Source of the DNA: Burkholderiales bacterium
GTDB lineage: Bacteria > Pseudomonadota > Gammaproteobacteria > Burkholderiales > Usitatibacteraceae
Direction of reading: 5' to 3'
DNA: 8,994 nt
NCBI GenBank assembly: GCA_025936275.1
Contig: JAICTR010000093.1
Span: 1 to 8,994 of the forward strand
The position numbers and the translations under genes were made by a program. Below are positions 1-6,495 of the stretch, one piece after another (position 1 is the first letter of the stretch; every line of letters begins with the position of its first letter). The notes beneath the pieces were generated by a model. The model saw nothing but the letters and a program-made list of their open reading frames with translations, was not told the origin of the DNA and did no database searches.

Positions 1-68
1 GCCTTGACACCGAACCCAAACAGCAGTCCGGCTGGCGCCCAACAGCACCCACCTCTATCGGCTGTAAC

Positions 69-81
69 TTGTTAAAGAGCG
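69..81 (-). promoter_or_regulatory. boxA antitermination element of a ribosomal-operon-like leader
   Basis: Read on the minus strand, this stretch is CGCTCTTTAACAA, nearly identical to the rrn boxA consensus TGCTCTTTAACA, which binds NusB/NusE and protects rRNA transcripts from Rho. It is followed by ACAGCCGATA and then a GGTGGGTGC block at 53-45 that resembles boxC. A hairpin lies just upstream at 114-89. This boxB-boxA-boxC order is the usual one in proteobacterial rrn leaders or 16S-23S spacers. The inference is that an rRNA gene begins to the left of the window on the minus strand. No rRNA sequence itself is visible in 1-68. Confidence 0.72.
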
Positions 82-88
82 ATGACTG

Positions 89-192
<104 letters not shown>

Positions 193-225
193 CCCGGTCG
201 GCAAAAGCGAGCGCCGAGAGGAAAA

Positions 226-254
226 ATTATCGCAGAGAGGACGTCTGACGTCAA
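226..254 (-). promoter_or_regulatory. Sigma70-type promoter for the initiator tRNA
   Basis: On the minus strand there is a -35 box TTGACG (254-249), a 17-nt spacer and a -10 box GATAAT (231-226). Each box has five of six consensus bases, with ideal spacing. Transcription would start near 219, about 26 nt before the mature tRNA 5' end. The strength of this match in GC-rich DNA, and its place right before a stable-RNA gene, make it convincing. There is no A/T-rich UP element upstream of the -35 box. Confidence 0.8.
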
Positions 255-265
255 CCTGCGGTGCG

Positions 266-295
266 GTCCGACCGGCCCATGGGGCGGTGTCGGAC
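266..295 (-). terminator. Imperfect hairpin downstream of recR
   Basis: An inverted repeat has outer arms GTCCG/CGGAC, inner arms ACCG/CGGT and a two-base bulge. It lies 29 nt past the recR stop and about 11 nt upstream of the tRNA -35 box. It lacks the following T-run of an intrinsic terminator. It may be a transcript-end stabilising hairpin, a weak or Rho-dependent end, or a binding site next to the tRNA promoter. Apart from this hairpin and the promoter, the 193-323 spacer shows nothing else. Confidence 0.3.
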
Positions 296-323
296 GCCCG
301 TATTCCGCTCACCCGAAATCGGG

Positions 324-920
324 CTACGCGGGGCGCCTTTCGAGCACCGCCTGGGCGAGCGTGCCGCTATCCACGTGCTCCAATTCGCCCCCCACCGGAA
401 GGCCGCGCGCGATGCGGCTCACCGCGAGCCCCTTCCCCGTCAGGAGCTCGCCGATGTAGTGCGCCGTCGCCTCGCCCTCGACGGTGAAATTGGTGGCGAG
501 GATGACCTCCCTCACCGCGCCATCGGTGGCGCGCTTCACGAGCCGGTCGAGGTGGATCTCGCGCGGGCCGATGCCATCGAGGGGCGAAAGCCGTCCCATC
601 AGCACGAAGTAGAGGCCCGCGTAGCTCTGGCTCTGCTCCATCATCAGGAGGTCCCCGGGCGATTCCACCACGCACAGGAGCGAGGCGTCGCGGCGCTGCG
701 AAGCGCAGAGCGAACAGACCTCGGATTCCGTGAAGGTGTTGCAGCGGCCGCAGTGCCGGATGCGCCCGAGCGCGTCGGAGAGCGCCTGCGAGAGCCGACC
801 CGCGCCCGCGGTGTCGCGCTGCAGCAGGTGATAGGCCATGCGCTGCGCCGACTTCGGCCCCACGCCCGGAAGGCAGCGCAGCGCCTGGATCAGCTCATCG
901 AGCGCGGCCGGCTTATCCAT
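324..920 (-). CDS. recR: Recombination mediator protein RecR
   Basis: RecR (198 aa; E. coli RecR is about 200) acts with RecF and RecO to load RecA on gapped, SSB-coated DNA. The N-terminal helix-hairpin-helix with LPGVGPKSA lies at residues 18-26. It is followed by a zinc finger with Cys57, Cys60, Cys69 and Cys72. The Toprim domain spans roughly 80-175 and includes VVESPGD. The conserved RGLPVGGELEHVD block is near the end. The open frame extends further upstream, but the start at Met (920) gives the family N-terminus and lies 5 nt after the ybaB stop. recR is the last gene of dnaX-ybaB-recR and is probably co-transcribed and translationally coupled with ybaB. Nothing is truncated. Confidence 0.97.
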   Translation of the reverse strand: MDKPAALDELIQALRCLPGVGPKSAQRMAYHLLQRDTAGAGRLSQALSDALGRIRHCGRCNTFTESEVCSLCASQRRDASLLCVVESPGDLLMMEQSQSYAGLYFVLMGRLSPLDGIGPREIHLDRLVKRATDGAVREVILATNFTVEGEATAHYIGELLTGKGLAVSRIARGLPVGGELEHVDSGTLAQAVLERRPA

Positions 921-925
921 CGCGC

Positions 926-1255
926 TCAGAACGGCAGCCCCATTCCCGGCGGGAGGTTGAGGCCGGCGGTGAAGCCCGCCATCTTCGCCTGGGCCGTGGC
1001 ATCGGCCTTCGCGACCGCGTCGTTCATCGCCGCCATCACCAGGTCCTCGAGCATGTCCTTGTCCTCGCCGACCAGGCTTGGATCGATCGCCACGCGCTTT
1101 ACCGAATGCTTGCACGTCATCGTCACCTTCACGAGCCCCGCGCCCGATTGGCCCTCGACCTCGATCGTCGCGAGTTCCTCCTGCACGCGCTTCATGTTCT
1201 CCTGCATCTGCTGCGCCTGCTTCATGAGCGCGCCGAGTCCGCCTTTGTTGATCAT
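926..1255 (-). CDS. ybaB: YbaB/EbfC family nucleoid-associated DNA-binding protein
   Basis: This small protein (109 aa) of the YbaB/EbfC family forms tweezer-like dimers that bind DNA. It is encoded between dnaX and recR in very many bacteria. The family pattern is clear. A Gly/Met/Gln-rich N-terminus (MINKGGLGALMKQAQQMQ) leads into a long helix to about residue 33. A central beta region follows with GLVKVTM and the conserved IDPSLV. A final helix precedes the Pro/Gly/Met-rich tail PPGMGLPF. The start lies 4 nt after the dnaX stop, and the Shine-Dalgarno-like GAGGTGA overlaps that stop, so coupling to dnaX is likely. The precise cellular role of the family is not settled. Confidence 0.95.
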   Translation of the reverse strand: MINKGGLGALMKQAQQMQENMKRVQEELATIEVEGQSGAGLVKVTMTCKHSVKRVAIDPSLVGEDKDMLEDLVMAAMNDAVAKADATAQAKMAGFTAGLNLPPGMGLPF

Positions 1256-1259
1256 GCCG

Positions 1260-2924
1260 TCACCTCTTCTGGCTCGATGGGTTGCCCGGGCCGCCCTCTT
1301 CGGGCGGCCGGATGGAGGAGGACACCACTTCGGCGCCCAGGTCGCGCACCAGGTCGCGCACGAAGGGATCGTCCTCGATCGCTTCGGCGGCGTCGGCCTG
1401 GCGCTCCGCCATCTCCTGTGACTTCTTCGCCGCGATGCTGTTTCCGCTCGTCCCGCCCACCCGCACGGTGAGTCGCAGGGTTGGGCCGAAATGCGGCAGC
1501 AGCTCGGCCTTGAGCTTGTCCTGGTACGCCTTCTCCGCGTAGATGCGATGCGCTTCGGGCACCACCAGCTCGAGGTGCCCGTTCGCGAAGGAGACCAGCT
1601 CGCCGTGGCGCGCGGCCATGCCCGCCATGCCGGTGAGGCCGAGGCGTTCGACGAACGCCGACCAATCGCCTTCGAAGGGAATGCGCTTCACGCTCGAGGG
1701 GCCGGGTGATGGCGCCGGCGTCATGGCCGCGGCTTGCGCGCCACGCGCGGGCGCCGAATCCGTCGGCGGGCTCGAAGCGCGCGCGATCTTCGCCGCGGGT
1801 TGCTTCGCGATGGGTGTCTCCGCCGCGGCGCGCGGCGCACCGGAGGGCTTGAGGAATGCGAGCATGCGCAGCACCGCCATGCTGAAGCCCGCGAGCTCGT
1901 CGGGCGCGAGCGGCAGGTCGCGCCGCGCGAGCACCGCGATCTGGTACATCACCTGCACCTGGCCCGCATCCAGCCGTTCGGCGAGCGCGACGATGCGCGA
2001 TGCATCCGCATCGTCCGCGGCCGGCACGACGCCTGCCTGCGCGAGCGCCACGCGATGCAGCATCGCGGCGATTTCCTCGAGCGCTCCGTCCAGCGACACG
2101 TTGCGGCCCGCGATGCGCTCCACCTCCGCGATCGTCCCGGCGCCGTCGCCCGCGACCACGCGCTCGAGAAGCGGCCACAGCAGATCGCCGCCCAGCGCGC
2201 CGAGCATCTCGGCGACCTGCGCGGCGCCGATCTTGCCGCCGCCGTGCGCGATCGCCTGGTCGAGGAGGCTCAGGCTGTCGCGAAGGCTGCCGGCGGCGGC
2301 CTTGCCGAGCTGCGTCAACGCCGGCTCCTCGTACGCGACCTTCTCCGCTTCGAGCACGTGCCGCAGGTGGCCGGCGATGAGCGGCGGCGCGAGCGGCTTC
2401 AGGTTGAACTGCAGGCAGCGGGAGAGGACCGTCACCGGCAGGCGCTGCGGGTCGGTCGTCGCGAGGATGAATTTCACGTGCTCCGGCGGCTCCTCGAGGG
2501 TCTTCAGCATCGAGTTGAACGCATGCTTCGAGAGCATGTGCACCTCGTCGATGATGTAGACCTTGAAGCGCCCCGAGACCGGCATGTACTGCGCGGTGTC
2601 CAGGAGCTCGCGCATCTCGTCCACCTTGGTGTTCGTCGCGGCGTCGACCTCGAGCAGGTCCACGAAGCGGCCCGCGTCGATCTCGGTGCATGCGCGGCAC
2701 TTCCCGCACGGATGCGCGGTGATGCCGGTCTCGCAGTTGATCGCCTTGGCGAGGATGCGCGCAAGCGTTGTCTTGCCGACGCCGCGCGTGCCGGTGAAGA
2801 GATACGCGTGGTGCAGGCGCTTCGATTCCAGGGCGTTCGAGAGCGCGGCCACCACGTGCGGCTGGCCGACGATCTCCTCGAAGGCCCGGGGACGCCACTT
2901 TCGCGCGAGTACTTGATAGGTCAT
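1260..2924 (-). CDS. dnaX: DNA polymerase III subunits gamma/tau (clamp loader ATPase)
   Basis: DnaX (554 aa) is the ATPase of the clamp loader that places the beta clamp on DNA; its tau form also bridges polymerase and helicase. Visible parts are the family N-terminus MTYQVLARKWRP, Walker A GTRGVGKT (45-52), a four-Cys zinc site (Cys64, 73, 76, 79), Walker B IIDEVH with Asp126-Glu127, and the sensor motif SRC (168-170). A low-complexity Ala/Pro linker at about 370-425 leads to a C-terminal tau-type domain. The frame stays open upstream through ffs, but Met at 2924 is the family start. No clear Shine-Dalgarno precedes it. No A-rich slippery heptamer like the one that makes gamma in E. coli is seen, so a gamma form, if made, needs another route. 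Confidence 0.96.
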   Translation of the reverse strand: MTYQVLARKWRPRAFEEIVGQPHVVAALSNALESKRLHHAYLFTGTRGVGKTTLARILAKAINCETGITAHPCGKCRACTEIDAGRFVDLLEVDAATNTKVDEMRELLDTAQYMPVSGRFKVYIIDEVHMLSKHAFNSMLKTLEEPPEHVKFILATTDPQRLPVTVLSRCLQFNLKPLAPPLIAGHLRHVLEAEKVAYEEPALTQLGKAAAGSLRDSLSLLDQAIAHGGGKIGAAQVAEMLGALGGDLLWPLLERVVAGDGAGTIAEVERIAGRNVSLDGALEEIAAMLHRVALAQAGVVPAADDADASRIVALAERLDAGQVQVMYQIAVLARRDLPLAPDELAGFSMAVLRMLAFLKPSGAPRAAAETPIAKQPAAKIARASSPPTDSAPARGAQAAAMTPAPSPGPSSVKRIPFEGDWSAFVERLGLTGMAGMAARHGELVSFANGHLELVVPEAHRIYAEKAYQDKLKAELLPHFGPTLRLTVRVGGTSGNSIAAKKSQEMAERQADAAEAIEDDPFVRDLVRDLGAEVVSSSIRPPEEGGPGNPSSQKR

Positions 2925-2938
2925 GGGGACGGGCGCAA

Positions 2939-2966
2939 GAAGGCCGTTCTCGACGGGTGGGCCTTC
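2939..2966 (-). promoter_or_regulatory. Hairpin in the dnaX 5' leader
   Basis: Seven-base arms GAAGGCC and GGCCTTC enclose a 14-nt loop in the ffs-dnaX gap. The hairpin ends 14 nt before the dnaX start codon. Only TT follows on the minus strand, so it is weak as a terminator. Because dnaX has no visible ribosome binding site, the hairpin could influence dnaX translation, but this is inference. Confidence 0.35.
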
Positions 2967-2985
2967 CGCCCGGGTCCGAAGCGCG

Positions 2986-3009
2986 AAAGGCCCTCTCGGG
3001 CTGGGCCTT
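2986..3009 (-). terminator. Probable intrinsic terminator of ffs
   Basis: On the minus strand, arms AAGGCCC and GGGCCTT enclose a 9-nt loop, and the transcript continues TTTCGCGC. It begins 14 nt after the 4.5S RNA 3' end. The GC-rich stem followed by a short T-run fits an intrinsic terminator, although the T-run is only three bases long. Partial read-through into dnaX is possible, since no good separate dnaX promoter is visible. Confidence 0.6.
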
Positions 3010-3023
3010 GCGGCCAAATTCTT

Positions 3024-3119
3024 GGCGAGCCTGACCCCCGGCACTTGAAGGAATCGACTATGGCTGCTTCGTTCCCGACCTGACCAGGTTCATCGCCCGT
3101 CAATGCGGGGAGGCCCGCC
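3024..3119 (-). ncRNA. ffs: 4.5S RNA, signal recognition particle RNA (small bacterial type)
   Basis: The transcript is the RNA core of the bacterial SRP. It binds Ffh and directs ribosomes making membrane proteins to FtsY. The minus strand carries the diagnostic apical region GGTCAGGTCGGGAACGAAGC, with the loop and symmetric internal loop that Ffh recognises, followed by AGCAGCC and GTGCCGGGGG. The ends are set by a perfect 9-bp closing helix between GGCGGGCCT (3119-3111) and AGGCTCGCC (3032-3024), one G-U pair included. That gives 96 nt, slightly shorter than the 114-nt E. coli RNA. Its position directly upstream of dnaX is conserved in many proteobacteria. Confidence 0.95.
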
Positions 3120-3126
3120 GAGGAGA

Positions 3127-3135
3127 ATTATGACA
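3127..3135 (-). promoter_or_regulatory. Extended -10 promoter of ffs, embedded in the end of senA
   Basis: On the minus strand, TGTCATAAT is an extended -10 element (TGn plus CATAAT, five of six consensus bases). A 7-nt gap follows before the predicted first base of 4.5S RNA at 3119, which is ideal. No good -35 box is seen 16-18 nt upstream, consistent with an extended -10 type. The hexamer overlaps the senA stop codon (TCA TAA). Confidence 0.6.
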
Positions 3136-4447
3136 CGCCGCGACCCGCATCGACCGCGCAGGTGCGAAATCCCGCGAACGCGTCGTCACGCTCGGGAAGA
3201 TAGAAATTCCGGAAGCGGTTGTGGACCAGCCGCGCACGCGTGGCGAAGCTTCCGCCGCGCAGCGCGAAGTGCGTATGGAACCAGGGCTCGGAGTACTCGC
3301 GATAGGGATCGGCCGCGAAACCGGGATACGGCGCGAAGGGGCTCGCGGTCCACTCCCACACGCCGCCCAGCATCTGGCGCAATCCGGAACGCGAGGGCGG
3401 CGCCTCGGATATCGCGCACGACGGTCCGTTGTGGCGAAAATCGAGCGCGCCGCTCTCGCAGGGATCGTCGCCCCACGGATAGCGATCTTCCTTCCCGCCG
3501 TTGCGGGCCGCGAATTCCCACTCCGCCTCGGTCGGCAAGCGGCGGCCCGCCCAGCGGCACCACGCTTCGGCTTCGTGCAGGTTCACGTGCAGCATCGGCG
3601 CGGCGGGATCCAGCGCGAGCCAGCGATCGAAGCGCCGCTGCATCCATGCGCCGCCCTCGTGGCGCCAATCGCGCGGCGCGCGGCGCCGCTCGCGCTCGCG
3701 CCATTTCCATCCCGCGGCACTCCACCATTCGCGCCGCTCGTAGCCGCCCTCGTCGACGAAAGCGGCGAATTCGCCCTGGCGCACCGGATCGCGCGCGATC
3801 GCGAATGGACCCACGCGCACGTCGTGTGCCCATTTCTCATTGTCGAACACGAAATCGCGTGCTCCCGCGCGCGTGCCCATGTCGAACGCGCCGCCGGTGA
3901 AGTGAACGTCGCCGCGCGGCTCCGCGCTCCCCGAGGGCGCATCCCGCGCGCCGAGCGAAGGCGCGGCGAGCCCCAGCGTCTGCAGCGTCATGAGCAGCGC
4001 CTCGCCGTGCATGTCCTCGTGCAACAGCGCGAGGCGAAAGAAATAGCGATCTTCCTCGGGCGTGCGCGCGAGCCTGGCGAGGATCGCATCGAGCACGTCC
4101 TCCATGTAGCCGCGCAGCAGAGCCTCCACGGGATAGGCGAGCTTCCAGCGCGACGCATGGGGGACCGTGCGCGAATCGAAGAGCGCATCGGAGCGCTCGA
4201 GGAGCGATGGTCCGATGGCGCCGTTCGCATCCCGGCGCAGGCACCAGAACTCCTGGAACCACGCGATGTGCGCGAGCTCCCAGAGCGGCGGATTCACGAT
4301 CGGGAGATACGGCACCTCGAGGCGCGCGAGGTCGAGGTGCGCGTAGATGCCGAGCGTGCGGCGGCGCGCGTCGAGGAGCGCGGTGCCGAGCGCCTCGCGT
4401 TCGTATAATCCGCCGATGGCTTCGCTCGCCAAACCTGTGGTCTGCAT
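3128..4447 (-). CDS. senA: Selenoneine synthase SenA (EgtB-like iron oxygenase)
   Basis: SenA is a non-haem iron enzyme that couples hercynine to a selenosugar with O2, the Se-C bond step of selenoneine synthesis. The predicted 439-aa protein has a DinB-like domain (about 15-165) and a formylglycine-generating-enzyme-like domain (about 178-432). Likely iron ligands are His60 (WELAH) and His143/His147 (HEDMHGEA). Other marks are LPTEAEWEFAARNGG, GGVWEWTASPFAPYPGF and ALRGGSFATR. By sequence it could be read as an EgtB paralogue. The SenA call rests on its divergence from the real EgtB here and on adjacent senB and senC. The ATG at 4447 is chosen; a GTG at 4492 or TTG at 4432 is possible. Every usable start overlaps senB. 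The ffs promoter overlaps its stop codon. Confidence 0.88.
   Translation of the reverse strand: MQTTGLASEAIGGLYEREALGTALLDARRRTLGIYAHLDLARLEVPYLPIVNPPLWELAHIAWFQEFWCLRRDANGAIGPSLLERSDALFDSRTVPHASRWKLAYPVEALLRGYMEDVLDAILARLARTPEEDRYFFRLALLHEDMHGEALLMTLQTLGLAAPSLGARDAPSGSAEPRGDVHFTGGAFDMGTRAGARDFVFDNEKWAHDVRVGPFAIARDPVRQGEFAAFVDEGGYERREWWSAAGWKWRERERRRAPRDWRHEGGAWMQRRFDRWLALDPAAPMLHVNLHEAEAWCRWAGRRLPTEAEWEFAARNGGKEDRYPWGDDPCESGALDFRHNGPSCAISEAPPSRSGLRQMLGGVWEWTASPFAPYPGFAADPYREYSEPWFHTHFALRGGSFATRARLVHNRFRNFYLPERDDAFAGFRTCAVDAGRGVS
4403..4408 (+). promoter_or_regulatory. Possible -10 box for senB-senC-egtB
   Basis: A perfect TATAAT hexamer stands in GC-rich DNA, inside the 5' part of senA and 7 nt before the senB ATG. 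It would start transcription almost on the senB start codon, giving a leaderless or near-leaderless mRNA. This agrees with the lack of a Shine-Dalgarno before senB. No TTGACA-like -35 box or extended -10 TG is present, so the evidence is limited. Confidence 0.4.
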
Positions 4448-5387
4448 CGTGACGCCCGGGACGAGAAGCGCGAACAACGGCAACTGGCGCACCGCGGTGC
4501 GATGGGCCGGGATGTTGCGCGATCGCTACCGGCCCATTGTACAGAGCGAATGGAACGGCGAAGCGGCCGACGTCCTCGTCGCCCTGCACGCGCGGCGCAG
4601 CGCCGAATCCATCGCCCGATTCCACGGCAAGGCGAACGGGCGGCGCATGGCGGTGGTCCTCACCGGCACCGACCTTTATCGCGACCTTCCCGAGAGCGTC
4701 GAGGCCGCGCATTCGCTCGATCTCGCCGATCGCCTGGTGGTGCTGCAGGACGATGCGCTTCGCCTGCTGCGCGAAGCCTGGCGCCGCAAGGCCGAGGTGA
4801 TCTTCCAATCCGCGCCGCTCCTCGCGACACGGCGCAAGGCGCGCGCCCGCCTCGATTGCGTCGTGGTGGGGCACCTGCGCGAGGAAAAGGACCCACGCAC
4901 GCTCTTCGCCGCGATGCGCCACCTGCCGGCGGACCTGCCGATTACAGTGCGTCACATCGGCGCACCGCTCGACGCCGCCCTCGGCAAGGCGGCACATGCG
5001 CTCGCGCAAGCCGATCCACGCTATCGCTACAGCGGCGCCCTTCCCCATGGCCTTGCGCGCGCGGCGTTGCAGCGGGCGCACGTGCTCATCCATCCTTCGG
5101 TGGTCGAGGGCGGCGCCAACGTGATCGTCGAAGCGGTCACCGCGGGCACGCCGGTCATCGCGAGCCGCATCTCCGGCAATGTCGGGATGCTGGGCGAGAA
5201 CTATCCGGGACTCTTCGAGCCGCGCGACGCGCGAGGACTCGCGGATTGCCTGGTGCGCGCACTCGAGGATCCGCCCCATCTCGCCGCGCTCGAGCGCGCG
5301 TGCGCCGCGCGCCGCGCGCTCTTCCGTCCGCAGGCCGAGGCCGCCGCGATTCGCCGCCTCGCCGCGCGCCTCCTCGCCGGACGGTAA
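4416..5387 (+). CDS. senB: Selenosugar synthase SenB (GT-B glycosyltransferase)
   Basis: SenB transfers selenium from selenophosphate to a UDP-sugar (UDP-GlcNAc or UDP-glucose in the characterised enzyme), giving the selenosugar used by SenA. The 323-aa protein has a GT-B layout. The N-terminal half starts with a beta strand (VVCIVTPG, 8-15) and the SANNGNWRTA block (18-27), which I recognise as typical of the SenB family. LTGTDLYRDL lies at 82-91. The C-terminal donor domain has GHLREEKDP (152-160), HPSVVEGGANVIVEA (226-240) and a TPVIAS strand. The frame is open from an upstream ATG at 4347, but Met at 4416 gives a compact N-terminus. No Shine-Dalgarno is seen. It overlaps the divergent senA by 32 bp and lies 30 bp before senC. 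Confidence 0.9.
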   Translation: MASLAKPVVCIVTPGTRSANNGNWRTAVRWAGMLRDRYRPIVQSEWNGEAADVLVALHARRSAESIARFHGKANGRRMAVVLTGTDLYRDLPESVEAAHSLDLADRLVVLQDDALRLLREAWRRKAEVIFQSAPLLATRRKARARLDCVVVGHLREEKDPRTLFAAMRHLPADLPITVRHIGAPLDAALGKAAHALAQADPRYRYSGALPHGLARAALQRAHVLIHPSVVEGGANVIVEAVTAGTPVIASRISGNVGMLGENYPGLFEPRDARGLADCLVRALEDPPHLAALERACAARRALFRPQAEAAAIRRLAARLLAGR

Positions 5388-5417
5388 AATCGAGGGACGA
5401 TTTCCCCGGAGAACGCG

Positions 5418-6461
5418 ATGGACATGCAGGTTCGGCTCACCCAGTTCAGCCACGGCGGCGGTTGCGGCTGCAAGATCGCACCCGGCGTGCTCGAGCAGAT
5501 CCTCGCGAAGAGTGGTCCGGCGATCCTGCCCAAGGAGCTCCTGGTCGGCATCGAGACCAGCGACGATGCGGCGGTCTATCGCATCAACGACCGCCAGGCG
5601 ATCGTCGCCACCACCGACTTCTTCATGCCCATCGTCGACGATCCGTTCGACTTCGGCGCCATCGCCGCCACCAACGCCATCTCGGACGTGTACGCGATGG
5701 GCGGCCAGCCGCTCTTCGCGCTGGCGCTGGTCGGCATGCCGGTGAACCAGCTGCCGCTCGAGGTGATCCGCAAGATCCTGGAGGGCGGCGAGTCGGTCTG
5801 CCAGCGCGCCGGCATCCCCATCGCGGGCGGCCATACGATCGATTCGGTCGAGCCGATCTACGGCCTGGTCGCGATCGGCCTCGTCGATCCGAAGAACCTC
5901 AAGCGCAACGCGGGCGCGAAGCCCGGCGACAAGCTCATCCTCGGCAAGCCGCTCGGCGTGGGCATCTACAGCGCCGCGCTCAAGAAGGGCAAGCTCGACC
6001 AAGCCGGCTACCGCGCGATGATCGACGCGACGACCAAGCTCAACACCCCCGGCACGCGGCTCGGCACCATGGACGAGGTCCATGCGCTTACCGACGTCAC
6101 GGGCTTCGGCCTTCTCGGCCACCTGCTCGAGATCGCGAAGGGATCGCAGGCCGCGGCGCGCGTGGATTGGAACGCGCTGCCGCTCCTTCCGGGCGTGCTC
6201 GATTTCGCGCGCGAGGGTACCGTCACCGGCGCCTCGGGACGCAACTGGACCGGCTACGGCGTGAAGATGAAGCTCGGCACGAAGATCGGCGAGGCGGAGA
6301 AGGCGGTGCTCACGGATCCGCAGACGAGCGGCGGGCTTCTGGTGGCCTGCGCGCCCGGGGCGTGCAACGCGGTGCTGGACATCTTCCGCACCGAGGGTTT
6401 CGAGCACGCGGCGGTGATCGGCGAAGTGGCCGAAGGATCTCCGGCAGTCGCTGTCGAATGA
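5418..6461 (+). CDS. senC: Selenide, water dikinase (selenophosphate synthetase) SenC/SelD
   Basis: The enzyme makes selenophosphate from selenide and ATP, the activated selenium donor for SenB. The 347-aa protein aligns end to end with E. coli SelD. RLTQFSHGGGCGCK carries catalytic Cys16 and Lys19 (Cys17/Lys20 in E. coli). SDDAAVY with Asp49-Asp50 and TTDFFMP with Asp67 bind Mg-ATP. GGHTIDS, DVTGFGLLGH and DPQTSGGLL complete the PurM-like fold. The catalytic residue is cysteine, with no in-frame UGA for selenocysteine. GGAGAA sits 6 nt before the ATG. The gene follows senB in the same likely transcript, which points to selenoneine as its use. It might also serve selenocysteine or selenouridine synthesis if selA/selB or selU/mnmH exist elsewhere, so selD is an equally valid name. 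Confidence 0.95.
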   Translation: MDMQVRLTQFSHGGGCGCKIAPGVLEQILAKSGPAILPKELLVGIETSDDAAVYRINDRQAIVATTDFFMPIVDDPFDFGAIAATNAISDVYAMGGQPLFALALVGMPVNQLPLEVIRKILEGGESVCQRAGIPIAGGHTIDSVEPIYGLVAIGLVDPKNLKRNAGAKPGDKLILGKPLGVGIYSAALKKGKLDQAGYRAMIDATTKLNTPGTRLGTMDEVHALTDVTGFGLLGHLLEIAKGSQAAARVDWNALPLLPGVLDFAREGTVTGASGRNWTGYGVKMKLGTKIGEAEKAVLTDPQTSGGLLVACAPGACNAVLDIFRTEGFEHAAVIGEVAEGSPAVAVE

Positions 6462-6467
6462 CTTTCC

Positions 6468-6483
6468 GCGGCGCGAGCGCCGC
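6468..6483 (+). promoter_or_regulatory. Hairpin just before the egtB ribosome binding site
   Basis: Arms GCGGCG and CGCCGC enclose a CGAG tetraloop, starting 6 nt after the senC stop. Two bases later comes GGGAGG (6485-6490), the Shine-Dalgarno for the egtB ATG at 6496. There is no T-run, so termination is unlikely. It may tune egtB translation relative to senBC or stabilise the upstream mRNA. Confidence 0.4.
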
Positions 6484-6495
6484 CGGGAGGATGCC

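Noticed and set aside
310..325. Short palindrome around CCCGATTTCGGG at the end of recR as a terminator.
   Set aside because: The stem is only four base pairs if a normal loop is kept, and no T-run follows.
261..1421. A 386-codon plus-strand frame opposite recR and ybaB.
   Set aside because: It is a His/Arg/Ala-rich antisense translation with no recognisable domain; recR and ybaB on the other strand are certain.
1734..3083. A 449-codon plus-strand frame opposite dnaX and ffs.
   Set aside because: It is antisense to dnaX motifs and crosses the 4.5S RNA; the composition is that of a shadow frame.
5463..5474. Possible selenocysteine (UGA) at the SelD active site.
   Set aside because: The GCGCK motif is encoded by ordinary Cys codons; no in-frame TGA is present.
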